Positions 1-6,423 of a stretch of DNA of 16,916 nt are shown here, one piece after another; position 1 is the first letter of the stretch; every line of letters begins with the position of its first letter. Source of the DNA: Candidatus Sumerlaeota bacterium. Lineage in GTDB: Bacteria > Sumerlaeota > Sumerlaeia > MWCT01. The notes beneath the pieces were generated by a model. That model ran no database searches, had not been told where the DNA came from, and was given only the letters and a program-made list of their open reading frames with translations. Position numbers and translations under genes: made by a program. Location: positions 1 through 16,916 of the forward strand of contig JAPLSR010000308.1 in the NCBI GenBank assembly GCA_026398545.1, given 5' to 3'.

Positions 1-2
1 GG

Positions 3-383
3 AGTCCTTATGCCCGCATCGGACAGCCTGTCATCATCCCCGGCTCCATGGGCACGGCGAGCTATCTCCTCATTGGCACTGACACGGGTGCGGAAAGCCT
101 TTTCAGCGTGAACCACGGTGCAGGGCGCACAATGTCGCGCACTGCGGCGGCGGGCAGGACGCGTCACCGCGATGGCAAGGTGCTGAAGGCGGGCTCCATT
201 ACTGACGAGCGGTTTGAGGAGACCATGCGGGGTATCTATCTCGTCTGTGAAGACCGCTTCACCATCAAGGAGGAGGCGCCCGATGCCTACAAGGATATTG
301 ACGAGGTGATTCGCGTTGTGGTGGGTGCTGGATTGGCAAAATTGGTGGCGAAGATGGTTCCGCTCGCAGTCCTCAAGGGATAA
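3..383 (+). CDS. rtcB: RtcB-type RNA-splicing ligase, C-terminal fragment (5' end outside window)
   Basis: This is the 3' end of a reading frame that is already open at the window edge; the first whole codon is at position 3. RtcB joins RNA 2',3'-cyclic phosphate or 3'-phosphate ends to 5'-OH ends using GTP and Mn2+. The fragment shows the family's C-terminal signature: IIPGSMGTASY, then NHGAGRTMSR, whose histidine (codon 114-116) matches the residue that is guanylylated in characterised RtcB enzymes. It ends with the typical KDIDEVIRVV and PLAVLKG tail just before TAA, so the C-terminus is complete. An ATG at 48 lies inside the conserved core and is not the true start. The gene converges on the ars operon. 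Family assignment is firm; the missing N-terminus, with most metal ligands, cannot be checked. Confidence 0.93.
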   Translation, partial: SPYARIGQPVIIPGSMGTASYLLIGTDTGAESLFSVNHGAGRTMSRTAAAGRTRHRDGKVLKAGSITDERFEETMRGIYLVCEDRFTIKEEAPDAYKDIDEVIRVVVGAGLAKLVAKMVPLAVLKG

Positions 384-463
384 GAATTTAATAATGCCTC
401 GAATAAGGTTAAATTACCCACACAATCCACGGATTTAGCAAAGATTCCCCGTGCTCCTCGTGT

Positions 464-498
464 CCGTCCGAGGCGGATGGTAAAATAGTTTTCTTTTT
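464..498 (+). terminator. Possible rho-independent terminator after rtcB
   Basis: CCGTCC (464-469) can pair with GGATGG (475-480) around a five-base loop, with one G-U pair. A T-rich run follows at 489-498 after a short spacer. The T tract is further from the stem than usual and a competing stem (456-460 with 469-473) is possible, so support is moderate to weak. The rest of the 384-509 gap shows nothing else recognisable. Confidence 0.35.
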
Positions 499-509
499 GT
501 AAGGGACTA

Positions 510-1199
510 TTAGAATAGTTGAAATATGTATCTCAGGCAGAACCAGATGCCGAGCAGGATGAATACAACCCCTGTGAGGCGGCGCATCCAGATTTCAAAT
601 GTTCCGAGCCTGTTGAATGCCCTTGCAGTCGCCTGTGTCCCCTTGCCCAGAATAAAGGCGAATATGATAACTGGTAGCCCGGTGCCAACTCCATAAATAC
701 CGGGCAGTAAGAAATGTGAGCGTGACGCCAGCGCTAAGGGGATTAGACTCCCGAAAAAAAGCGCCGCTGAGACAGGACAAAACGCAAGTGCAAAGAGTAT
801 CCCAAGAAGAAATGCCCCGACATGTCCCATATTTTCAATGCGCCTCTGTGTCCTTACCCCTCCGACTAATCCTGGCAGGTTTAAAGGGATAAATTCCAAT
901 ATCACCATCCCCGCTAGAATGAGGATGGGTCCGAGAACCCTGTGCATATATTTCTGGAGAAAATAGGAAATACCGGGGATGGAAAGGACACTTGTGATGA
1001 TGAGGATGCCAAGGATGGTGTATGTTGCCATGCGTCCGATGGTGTAAAGGAGACCTGAGAGGATGATATATCGTGTGCGTTTTATCTTCCTGCTTATGAA
1101 AGAGATTGCGGCGATATTGGTGGCAAGGGGACAGGGGCTGAGTGAGGTCAGGATTCCCAGCCAGAGGGCAACAGCCGTTCCTGAAATAAGCCCTTCCAC
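510..1199 (-). CDS. ArsG-like / CcdA-DsbD-type membrane protein (last gene of ars operon)
   Basis: This 229-residue polytopic membrane protein has about six hydrophobic segments. It resembles the CcdA/DsbD transmembrane fold and, by its neighbour, the family catalogued as ArsG, a proposed aromatic aminobenzylarsenical efflux permease. Two Cys-Pro motifs sit in the membrane: C23 (SLSPCPLATN) and C141 (LAFCPVSAAL). This is the arrangement that CcdA and DsbD use to pass electrons across the membrane. The start is GTG, two bases after the stop of the ArsF-like gene, with GGAGGG about 11 bases upstream, so the two are translationally coupled. ArsG function rests on the ArsF-ArsG pairing known in arsenic islands; transport has not been shown by anything visible here. 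An alternative is a thiol-reductant conduit feeding the adjacent CXXC proteins. Family is fairly sure, substrate is not. Confidence 0.8.
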   Translation of the reverse strand: MEGLISGTAVALWLGILTSLSPCPLATNIAAISFISRKIKRTRYIILSGLLYTIGRMATYTILGILIITSVLSIPGISYFLQKYMHRVLGPILILAGMVILEFIPLNLPGLVGGVRTQRRIENMGHVGAFLLGILFALAFCPVSAALFFGSLIPLALASRSHFLLPGIYGVGTGLPVIIFAFILGKGTQATARAFNRLGTFEIWMRRLTGVVFILLGIWFCLRYIFQLF

Positions 1200-1201
1200 G
1201 C

Positions 1202-1687
1202 TTATTTTCCCTCCATAAAGTTACTGAGCTCGCTCTGGATATATGAGACAAACTGGGACTCATTATTGAGAAGATTCCAGACCTGGTCCAGGTTTTTCCA
1301 GCGGGTCTGTTTGCCGCCGACCTTTTCCACAAGTATGACCTGTTTTGTAAAGAGATTGAAGTCGTTCACAAAGTGCTCATTCCCCGGCTCTTCCACATTG
1401 ACGACCTTCCACTCAAGCCTTCCCGATTTCAGCTCCTCGTCGAAACAGTTCCGGATGGCTGTGGCGGCGAAATTTTCAATTGTAATGCAGGAGGAGCAAC
1501 GGAAATCCCCGTGGAAGTAATAGGCGATGAATGTCTTTTCACCGCCGGGCGTCATGTTTTCGGTGGATTGGATTACTGATTTTTCCTCACCCTGCGGTTT
1601 TCTTTTCGTCTCCTGGATAATGAGCACTGCCACGCTTGCCGAGACAAAAAGCAGGAGAATCGCTGTAATGATATATTTTAGTTTCAC
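1202..1687 (-). CDS. ArsF-like membrane-anchored CXXC protein
   Basis: This 161-residue protein has an N-terminal membrane anchor or uncleaved signal (residues 5-24), a short charged linker, and a thioredoxin-like domain. The domain carries YYFHGDFRCSSC with the cysteine pair C64/C67. The pattern matches the small family named as a nitrophenyl-compound nitroreductase subunit (ArsF), which usually sits beside an ArsG membrane protein, as here. By topology the domain should face the periplasm. The start is GTG with a strong AAGGAGG upstream; no ATG is better placed. It lies 34 bases after the ACR3 gene and 2 bases before ArsG. The family name implies reduction of nitroaromatic arsenicals, but I see no flavin-binding motif. 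A simple thiol-disulfide role is equally compatible with the sequence. Confidence 0.75.
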   Translation of the reverse strand: MKLKYIITAILLLFVSASVAVLIIQETKRKPQGEEKSVIQSTENMTPGGEKTFIAYYFHGDFRCSSCITIENFAATAIRNCFDEELKSGRLEWKVVNVEEPGNEHFVNDFNLFTKQVILVEKVGGKQTRWKNLDQVWNLLNNESQFVSYIQSELSNFMEGK

Positions 1688-1721
1688 GACCCTTTCCTCC
1701 TTATGTTATACCTGCCAAAAT

Positions 1722-2966
1722 TCAGAGTTTAGCCTGTGAGATGTTTGGCGGCAGGTTATTAGCTTCATTCCTCATAAAGTCAAGATCCTTTTCCGGAAAC
1801 CATTTTTTTGTGCGGAGGCAGATTTTTACAAGCATCAGCATGACAGGCACTTCGATGAGGACGCCGACGACCGTTGCAAGAGCGGCGCCTGAGGAAATGC
1901 CGAAGAGGAGCGTTGCCGTCGCAATCGCCACCTCGAAATGATTGGACGCCCCGATCATCGCCGAAGGCGCGGCATCCTCATAAGAGAGTTTCATCGCCTT
2001 TGCCAGAATATATCCCAGCCAGAAGATGAGATTCGTCTGGATGAAAAGCGGAATCGCGATCCAGAGAATGGTGAGCGGATTTGAGAGAATCACCTCGCCC
2101 TTGAAGGAGAAGAGAAGCACAAGCGTAATGAGGAGTGCGATGATCGTGATGGGCGTCAAGACGTGAAGAAATTTCTCCTTGAAATACGCCTCTCCCCTCG
2201 CGGCGATAATCCATCGGCGCGATAAAAAGCCCGCCACCAGCGGCAGCGCCACGTATATCGCGATGGAGAGGACCAGCGCCTGCCAGGGGACGGGGAGTTT
2301 CCCTACGCCTAATAAAAATCCTCCCAGCGGCCCATAAAGCACAAGCATCGAAAGCGAGTTAATCGCCACCATGACCAGCGTATGGCCATCGTTGCCCTTC
2401 GCCAGATAGCCCCACACGAGCACCATCGCCGTGCAGGGCGCGATGCCGAGCAGGATGCAGCCCGCCAGATAGCTCCGCCACAGCGGAACCTCCAGCATCT
2501 TGACGCCGCCGGCAAGAACGACCTTCCCCGCGCCATACGCCGCGCCTATAGGGAGGTCGAGTCCGAAGGGCATCTTGACCAGATCAGTGGCTTCCTTTCC
2601 AATGAAACCGCGAAATAAAATCCCCAGGAAGAATATCGCAATGGCATACATCGTGAATGGTTTGATAGCCCAGTTCACAAACAGGGTCAGCCCGACCGGC
2701 TTCACGCTTTTTCCCGCCTTGACCACTTCCGTAAAATCAATCTTCACCATAATGGGATACATCATGAAGAACAGGCAGACGGCGATGGGAATGGACACGA
2801 CCGGCGCCCCGCCGACATAGATCGCCATGCCGTCCAGAGTCTGCGAAACCGTCGGCGCCATCTTCCCCAGCGCAATCCCCGCCGCGATGCACAAAAAAAC
2901 CCAGAGCGTCAGGTATCGCTCGAAAAAACTCAATCCCCTTGGGAAGACCTTTTCCTGTATCGCCAA
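1722..2966 (-). CDS. acr3: ACR3-family arsenite efflux pump
   Basis: This 414-residue, roughly ten-helix inner-membrane carrier exports As(III) using the proton motive force. Family hallmarks are MMYPIMVKIDF (68-78), the thiolate motif LLGIAPCTAMVLVW with C178, and GASNHFEVAIATATLLFG followed by VGVLIEVPVML with the conserved acidic residue E372. C178 and E372 correspond to the cysteine and glutamate needed for transport in studied ACR3 proteins. Compared with short ACR3 proteins of about 350 residues it has an extra segment at about 121-160 between two helices, as in a longer ACR3 subgroup. Translation appears to start at TTG (2964-2966), preceded by AAGGAGG; no nearby ATG fits the operon spacing. 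It is 22 bases downstream of the SurA-Trx gene. Assignment is firm. Confidence 0.94.
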   Translation of the reverse strand: MAIQEKVFPRGLSFFERYLTLWVFLCIAAGIALGKMAPTVSQTLDGMAIYVGGAPVVSIPIAVCLFFMMYPIMVKIDFTEVVKAGKSVKPVGLTLFVNWAIKPFTMYAIAIFFLGILFRGFIGKEATDLVKMPFGLDLPIGAAYGAGKVVLAGGVKMLEVPLWRSYLAGCILLGIAPCTAMVLVWGYLAKGNDGHTLVMVAINSLSMLVLYGPLGGFLLGVGKLPVPWQALVLSIAIYVALPLVAGFLSRRWIIAARGEAYFKEKFLHVLTPITIIALLITLVLLFSFKGEVILSNPLTILWIAIPLFIQTNLIFWLGYILAKAMKLSYEDAAPSAMIGASNHFEVAIATATLLFGISSGAALATVVGVLIEVPVMLMLVKICLRTKKWFPEKDLDFMRNEANNLPPNISQAKL

Positions 2967-2988
2967 AATAACCCTCCTTATGATATTC

Positions 2989-3915
2989 CTATTTCATTCC
3001 CAGTTCGCTCAATTTATTCTCAATCTCATCCTGGGGGAAAAAGCCCGTGTGCCGAAAAACCTCCCGTCCGGTTTTATCAAAGAAGACCTGAACGGGGATG
3101 GATTGGATGCCGAAGCGGGCGGCGAGGATGCGTTCCTTGTTCACATGCACAAAGAGGATGTTGATTTTTCCCTCGTATTTTTTGCCGAGGGTTCCCAGGA
3201 TGGGCATCATCATATCGCAGGGACGGCAGCCGCTCGCGCCGAAGTCCACCATCAAGGGCTTTCCGCTCGACCGGGCTTTGTCCACGGGATTATCGGAGGC
3301 AAGCGCCGACTGCTCCTTGACCCATGCCGCCGAGACAAAGATGGGGCGGTTCTTACCGATGTTCTGGATATGGGACTGCACGGCGTCCTGTTTCTTCTGC
3401 TGAAGGACATATCTTTTCAATTCAGAGGCGATCTTATCAAGGGACGCCCCGCCGCACATATCCTTATTCTTTTCATAGAAATCCGCGACTTCCTTATCAG
3501 AAACAGAAATGTCTTTGGTCAGATTTTCAAAATAGGATTGAATCAGAGAGTCTTCCACCTGCTGGGTATGGGTTGTGCCGCCTTCTTTTTTAGCGAGAAG
3601 CAAGAGCAGGCGGCGGGTTGCCATCTGTTCAAGAAGGAACAGGCGGTTTTTCTCCATTTGCGTCTTCATCTCCGCGGGCAGCTTTTGAATTTCCTGCTCC
3701 ATATCCTTCTTTGATATTTCCAGACCTTCCGTTTTGAGGAGAACTCCATCGGGAAGGTCTGAAAGCAATCCCTGCATCAGTGCGCCGCTTGCCAGACCCG
3801 GATAAGACGTTTCGACTGTCTTTTTATCCGACTCGGAGAGCGCCATTGCAATACATCCGACACCTAAAGTTAGAATCAATACAGCGGATCTGAAACAGCG
3901 GGGAAACTTTTTCAT
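2989..3915 (-). CDS. Exported SurA-like / thioredoxin fusion protein
   Basis: This 308-residue protein has a signal peptide (basic start, hydrophobic 10-25, likely cleavage after AMA at 25). Residues about 55-170 resemble the helical chaperone part of SurA/PpiC-type peptidyl-prolyl isomerases (ISKKDMEQEIQKLP, then LLEQMATRRLLLLLAKKEG). The catalytic parvulin domain is absent. Residues about 190-305 form a thioredoxin fold: the active site GCRPC has C230/C233 and the cis-proline motif is QSIPVQVFF. The start ATG has AAGGAG eight bases upstream. It sits between the small thioredoxin (18 bases) and ACR3 (22 bases), so it belongs to the ars operon. A periplasmic reductase or holdase for stress-damaged or arsenic-bound thiols is my inference. 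Domain calls are secure, the role is not. Confidence 0.82.
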   Translation of the reverse strand: MKKFPRCFRSAVLILTLGVGCIAMALSESDKKTVETSYPGLASGALMQGLLSDLPDGVLLKTEGLEISKKDMEQEIQKLPAEMKTQMEKNRLFLLEQMATRRLLLLLAKKEGGTTHTQQVEDSLIQSYFENLTKDISVSDKEVADFYEKNKDMCGGASLDKIASELKRYVLQQKKQDAVQSHIQNIGKNRPIFVSAAWVKEQSALASDNPVDKARSSGKPLMVDFGASGCRPCDMMMPILGTLGKKYEGKINILFVHVNKERILAARFGIQSIPVQVFFDKTGREVFRHTGFFPQDEIENKLSELGMK

Positions 3916-3933
3916 TTGATGCTCCTTTATTGA

Positions 3934-4167
3934 TTATACCAGGAATTTCTTGATCTCTTCGGCGGAAGCCACGCGCCCGACGAGCACCACCTTGCCGTCA
4001 ATCGCCAGGGAGGGCGTCGCCATGACGCCGAAACCGATGATGTCGTTGATGTTCGTCACCTTTTCGATCTCATACGCAATGCCGAGCGCTTTTGCCGCCG
4101 CTTCCGCTTCTTCGGCGAGTTTCTTGCACTTCAGGCATCCTGTTCCAAGAATTTGAATCTTCTTCAT
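3934..4167 (-). CDS. Small thioredoxin-like redox-active disulfide protein
   Basis: This 77-residue protein matches the mini-thioredoxins called redox-active disulfide protein 2. It has a beta strand, the active site GTGCLKCKKL with C10/C13, an alpha helix, then the cis-proline motif MATPSLAIDGKVV and a final helix. There is no signal peptide, so it is cytosolic. The length is normal for the family. ATG is preceded by AAGGAG. It lies 11 bases after the ArsP-type permease gene; permease plus mini-thioredoxin is a recurrent pair in bacterial arsenic and metal loci. It probably supplies or accepts electrons for an arsenical-handling step or for the membrane cysteine protein downstream. The direct partner cannot be read from sequence. 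Confidence 0.88.
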   Translation of the reverse strand: MKKIQILGTGCLKCKKLAEEAEAAAKALGIAYEIEKVTNINDIIGFGVMATPSLAIDGKVVLVGRVASAEEIKKFLV

Positions 4168-4178
4168 CTTCCGACTCC

Positions 4179-5348
4179 TTAAAATGATCCATATATAAGA
4201 CCCGTGATTGTCGCCATAACGACAACCAGCGAGACATAAACGACGGTCTTTTTAGTTCCCATGATGCTGCGCAGAACCAACATGCTTGGCAGTGAAAGCG
4301 CAGGTCCGGCGAGAAGGAGCGCCAGCGCGGGCCCCTTGCCCATGCCCGATCCGATCAGTCCCTGCAGGATGGGCACTTCGGTCAATGTGGCGAAATACAT
4401 GAGCGCACCCGCGAACGAGGCGAAAAAGTTCGCCCAGAGGGAATTGCCGCCGACGGCGTTGCTGATCCATTGCGAGGGGATGACGCCCTCGTGTCCCACT
4501 CGCCCCAGCAGAAAGCCCGAAACGACCACGCCGACGAGCAAAAGCGGGAGAATCTGCTTGGCGAAGACCCATGTCGCAGAACACCAGTCGTGCAATTCTT
4601 TCCTGCTGAACCACGCCAGGCACATGGCCGCTAGCCCTACACCGCATATGCCCGTCAAAACCCATTTCGCCCGATATATTGCGAACCACGCGCCGGATGC
4701 CTCCGCTGGCTTTGCCCAATTCGCGAACACCAGAATCCCGACCATAGAGGCGAAATAAAGCGCCGTTTTCCGGAGCGGGCGCGTTGCGTGCGCCTCCGGC
4801 AGCAAGGTGTTCGCCTCCGCCCGCGCCACCTCTTCCTTGCGGAAGATCAGATGCATGAGCAGACCGATGACAACGCTGAACAGAACCGCGCCGACGGCGC
4901 GCGCCACGCCCAGCTCCATGCCGAGTATCCGCGCCGTCAGGATGATTGCCAGCACGTTGATAGCGGGACCGGAATAAAGAAACGCCGTTGCCGGTCCCAG
5001 ACCCGCGCCCATCCGCCAGATGCCCGCAAAGAGCGGCAGAACCGTGCAGGAACAAACGGCGAGGATCGTTCCGGAGACCGAAGCGACGCCGTAGGCCAGA
5101 ACCTTGTTGGCCCGCGCGCCAAGGTATTTCATCACGGACGCCTGGCTCACAAAGACGCTGATGCCCCCCGCAATGAAAAAGGCGGGGACCAGACACAATA
5201 AAACATGCTCTTTCGCATACCATTTCACAAGATAGAGCGATTCCATGACGGCGTTATCGAAACGGCGGTTTCCCACGGGAAGATAAAATGCGATCAAAAA
5301 GGCGCCCGCCATCAGAGCAAGATATTTCCACTCTTTCTTCCATGTCAT
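4179..5348 (-). CDS. arsP: ArsP-type permease (UPF0718), putative organoarsenical exporter
   Basis: This 389-residue inner-membrane protein has about eight to ten hydrophobic helices in two halves. Signatures are AVCSCTVLPLFAGI with C99/C101, AFLYSGPAINVLAIILTARI, and in the second half TEVPILQGLIGSGMGKGPAL followed by LLAGPALSLPSML. This is the layout of the ArsP_1 permease family. Characterised ArsP proteins export trivalent organoarsenicals such as methylarsenite and roxarsone(III), and a cysteine is essential for that. Other members of the fold have unknown substrates. The start ATG overlaps the arsR stop by four bases (ATGA), with AAGGAG inside the end of arsR, so translation is coupled to the regulator. 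Presence in an ars operon supports the arsenical role. Confidence 0.85.
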   Translation of the reverse strand: MTWKKEWKYLALMAGAFLIAFYLPVGNRRFDNAVMESLYLVKWYAKEHVLLCLVPAFFIAGGISVFVSQASVMKYLGARANKVLAYGVASVSGTILAVCSCTVLPLFAGIWRMGAGLGPATAFLYSGPAINVLAIILTARILGMELGVARAVGAVLFSVVIGLLMHLIFRKEEVARAEANTLLPEAHATRPLRKTALYFASMVGILVFANWAKPAEASGAWFAIYRAKWVLTGICGVGLAAMCLAWFSRKELHDWCSATWVFAKQILPLLLVGVVVSGFLLGRVGHEGVIPSQWISNAVGGNSLWANFFASFAGALMYFATLTEVPILQGLIGSGMGKGPALALLLAGPALSLPSMLVLRSIMGTKKTVVYVSLVVVMATITGLIYGSF

Positions 5349-5662
5349 GATTGGAAGCTCCTTGAATCATGGATTTTGTTCAGTTCGCGTTCCATGCAGT
5401 CGAGAAACTGGAGAACGCAGGGACAACGCAGGTTGTAAAAGACCTTGTTTTTGCGCTTGTCGTCCCAGACGAGACCGGCCTCTTTCAGCAGGGAAAGATG
5501 TTTTGAGATGGTGGACATGTCTGCGCCGACCATGTCCTTGAATTCGCAGACGCAGTGTTCGCGTTTCGCCAGCTGCCGGATGATAAAGAGCCGCGTGGGA
5601 TGCGCCATAGCCTTGAGTGTTCGTGCCAGCGGCAGGAGTTCGCGCCGATTAAATTTTTTCAT
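5345..5662 (-). CDS. arsR: ArsR/SmtB-family metalloregulator
   Basis: This 105-residue winged helix-turn-helix repressor is the first gene of the ars operon. The recognition helix lies in DMSTISKHLSLLKEAGLV (48-65) and the wing in DDKRKNKVFYNL (67-78). Candidate As(III) ligands occur in two places: C37 and C39 (HCVCEF), which match the classical CVC site before the DNA-binding helix, and C80, C82, C89 (RCPCVLQFLDC) near the C-terminus. On ligand binding, such repressors release their operator and allow transcription. ATG (5662) has AGGGGA upstream. The probable operator is the palindrome at 5696-5713. The gene overlaps arsP by four bases. Family is certain; which cysteine set senses the metalloid is undecided. 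Confidence 0.93.
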   Translation of the reverse strand: MKKFNRRELLPLARTLKAMAHPTRLFIIRQLAKREHCVCEFKDMVGADMSTISKHLSLLKEAGLVWDDKRKNKVFYNLRCPCVLQFLDCMERELNKIHDSRSFQS

Positions 5663-5695
5663 TGATTTTTCCCCTGTAAAAAATAAGAATAATTG

Positions 5696-5713
5696 GCTAT
5701 TTGGCCAAATAGC
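5696..5713. promoter_or_regulatory. Perfect 18-bp palindrome, probable ArsR operator
   Basis: GCTATTTGG is followed directly by its exact reverse complement CCAAATAGC. The site is 33 bases upstream of the arsR start codon, in the shared region between arsR and the divergent LysE-family gene. Autoregulating ArsR/SmtB repressors bind dyads of this kind. Repressor binding here is inferred from position and symmetry. Confidence 0.7.
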
Positions 5714-5726
5714 AAAATATTGTCAA
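5698..5726 (-). promoter_or_regulatory. Candidate promoter of the ars operon
   Basis: On the minus strand, TTGACA (plus positions 5721-5726) is a perfect -35 match. Seventeen bases further, the expected -10 falls at 5698-5703, inside the palindrome, but reads CAAATA and is weak. Overlap of the -10 with the dyad fits repression by promoter occlusion. Confidence 0.45.
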
Positions 5727-5796
5727 TAAAAATATTGAGGCTCCGAACCGCAAAATTCCTTTGACGCACAAGGAATATCTGTTACATGAACATGCC

Positions 5797-6414
5797 ATGT
5801 TATTTTTTCAGTTCCTTCTGCAGGTGGTTTTGATTTCACTTTCGGGCGTGATGGCGCCCGGACCGGTGACGGCGGTGACGCTTGGAAAGGGGAACGGTTC
5901 GCCTCATGCCGGCGCGCTCATCTCGCTCGGGCACGGCGCTGTGGAGTTCCCGCTTATGGTCGCCCTCTTTTATGGCTTCGGGGCAATTCTCAAATTTCCT
6001 TATGTGAAAGGAATAATCGCCCTCTTTGGCGGAGCGCTCATCCTGCTCATGGGCGTTGGGATGCTGAGGGACATGAACAGGAGCGAGGTTCGGGCGAAGG
6101 GGGAGAATCATTCATCCTTTATGGCGGGAGTCCTTTTGAGCGCGGGCAATCCCTATTTTATTCTCTGGTGGGCGACTATCGGGATAACGCTTATCATGCG
6201 CTCTGTGGGTTTTGGCATCCTGGGATTTCTTATTTTTGCCCTTGTCCACTGGCTTTGTGATTTTACCTGGTTATATTTTCTTTCCGCCCTTTCATACAGG
6301 GGAGGGAAGTTTTTCGGGAGGAGATTTCAACGGATTATTTTCGGCGTCTGCGGGATTTTGCTTTTATTTTTTGGCGGCGTCTTTATTGTGGATGCCACGA
6401 AAACATTCCTGTGA
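5797..6414 (+). CDS. LysE/RhtB-family exporter
   Basis: This roughly 205-residue, six-helix inner-membrane protein carries the LysE-family signature near its N-terminus (SGVMAPGPVTAVTLGKG) and the second conserved stretch AGNPYFILWWATIG. Members export amino acids or related small molecules; the substrate cannot be told here. The frame is open back to a TTG at 5761, but the extra 12 residues are hydrophilic and unlike family N-termini, so I prefer ATG 5797. Neither start has a good ribosome binding site. The gene is divergent from arsR and shares its short control region, and it is followed after 9 bases by the kinase-like gene. Co-regulation by arsenic is therefore possible but unproven. Confidence 0.85.
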   Translation: MLFFQFLLQVVLISLSGVMAPGPVTAVTLGKGNGSPHAGALISLGHGAVEFPLMVALFYGFGAILKFPYVKGIIALFGGALILLMGVGMLRDMNRSEVRAKGENHSSFMAGVLLSAGNPYFILWWATIGITLIMRSVGFGILGFLIFALVHWLCDFTWLYFLSALSYRGGKFFGRRFQRIIFGVCGILLLFFGGVFIVDATKTFL

Positions 6415-6423
6415 AGAGGGATT

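Noticed and set aside
506..519. Small palindrome ACTATT-AG-AATAGT at the end of the ArsG-like gene as a terminator
   Set aside because: The loop is only two bases, the stem is A-T rich and it overlaps the stop codon without a following T tract on the minus strand.
2827..3714. A long plus-strand open frame of about 295 codons
   Set aside because: It lies antisense to the ACR3 start and the SurA-Trx gene, both of which show clear domains, signal or membrane features and ribosome binding sites. Its translation has no recognisable domain.
4252..5223. A minus-strand open frame of about 323 codons, out of frame with the ArsP-type permease
   Set aside because: Its product is Arg/Gly-rich and low in hydrophobic order, the usual look of a shifted frame of a GC-rich membrane-protein gene. 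The permease frame has all the family motifs.
5761..5796. Start of the LysE-family gene at TTG 5761
   Set aside because: The extra 12 residues are hydrophilic and atypical for the family, and no ribosome binding site is properly spaced. ATG 5797 is preferred, although it too lacks a good site.
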